From NCBI GenBank assembly GCA_000635495.1, contig JFLW01000001.1, positions 269,927 through 333,926 of the forward strand: DNA of 64,000 bases, given 5' to 3'. Of this stretch, positions 63,550-64,000 are shown one piece after another. The notes under the pieces were generated by a model, which was not told where the DNA came from, ran no database searches, and worked only from the letters and a program-made list of their open reading frames with translations. The stretch is from Prochlorococcus sp. scB243_495K23. GTDB lineage: Bacteria; Cyanobacteriota; Cyanobacteriia; PCC-6307; Cyanobiaceae. Both the position numbers and the translations under genes were made by a program. How positions within the stretch are numbered: position 1 is the stretch's first letter; the number at the start of each line of letters is the position of its first letter.

Positions 63550-63576
63550 AACTTTCTCCTAATAAATAAGTTTTGA

Positions 63577-63714
63577 TCAGCTCCATTTTTTATCAGATTC
63601 AACAAAGCTATCCAATGTTTGCTGATTCCTGATTTCTTCCTCAAGAATTTCTTCTTCTGATCTTTCTTCAATCTCAGATTTAAGATCTTCTTTTAGAGTG
63701 GATTTGGTAGACAT
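63577..63714 (-). CDS. Small acidic hypothetical protein (45 aa)
   Basis: Manual translation MSTKSTLKEDLKSEIEERSEEEILEEEIRNQQTLDSFVESDKKWS. Confidence 0.5.
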   Translation of the reverse strand: MSTKSTLKEDLKSEIEERSEEEILEEEIRNQQTLDSFVESDKKWS

Positions 63715-64000
63715 TTGCTCATGACGACTACAATAATGTTCTAACTAGTTAGAGAGGCCATTCGACTAATAAATATGTACGGTTTGAGGTACTCTCTTAT
63801 TACGGATAAAGGATCAACAATTAAATTTGAATATGGTTAAAATTTGAGAAATCGCGATTAGTTTTTTCCCCCTTTAAAAATCATTAGTAAAGGCAGACCA
63901 ACTAGCATCAGACTTCCATCAATTAATAAAAAAGTATTCAGGTTCATTTATCCATTCCTTTGGGGGCATCCCAATTTAGGGGTATCCCTTTTTTAACTGG

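Overview
The window looks like a chromosomal segment of a high-light-adapted Prochlorococcus: AT-rich, with a 16S-tRNA-Ile-tRNA-Ala-23S-5S operon, photosystem genes (psbEFLJ, psbB-psbT, psbM, psaE, petBD), ndhCKJ, minCDE and a degenerate phycoerythrin beta subunit. From 1 to about 41 kb it is mostly dense core genome. From about 41 to 55 kb and 59.5 to 64 kb it is a looser region of very small ORFs, many of them 29-60 aa membrane peptides below the cutoff of the supplied ORF track, with longer intergenic stretches. No CRISPR array, transposon or prophage was recognised. Leads most worth checking: (1) an apparently non-coding, foldable ~290 nt interval ending in a strong intrinsic terminator (about 54.86-55.16 kb); (2) an ABM-like small protein gene (61.43-61.78 kb) split by one frameshift exactly at a U UUU UUA heptamer, next to two more small-protein genes, with an exact 15-mer repeated twice around the middle gene; (3) a reduced CpeB/CpeS locus overlapped by a small unannotated ORF; (4) a terminator-like hairpin for psbEFLJ inside the convergent mtnP coding sequence; (5) long palindromes immediately upstream of two small hypothetical genes. 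All family assignments come from motif recognition by eye; no database search was run.
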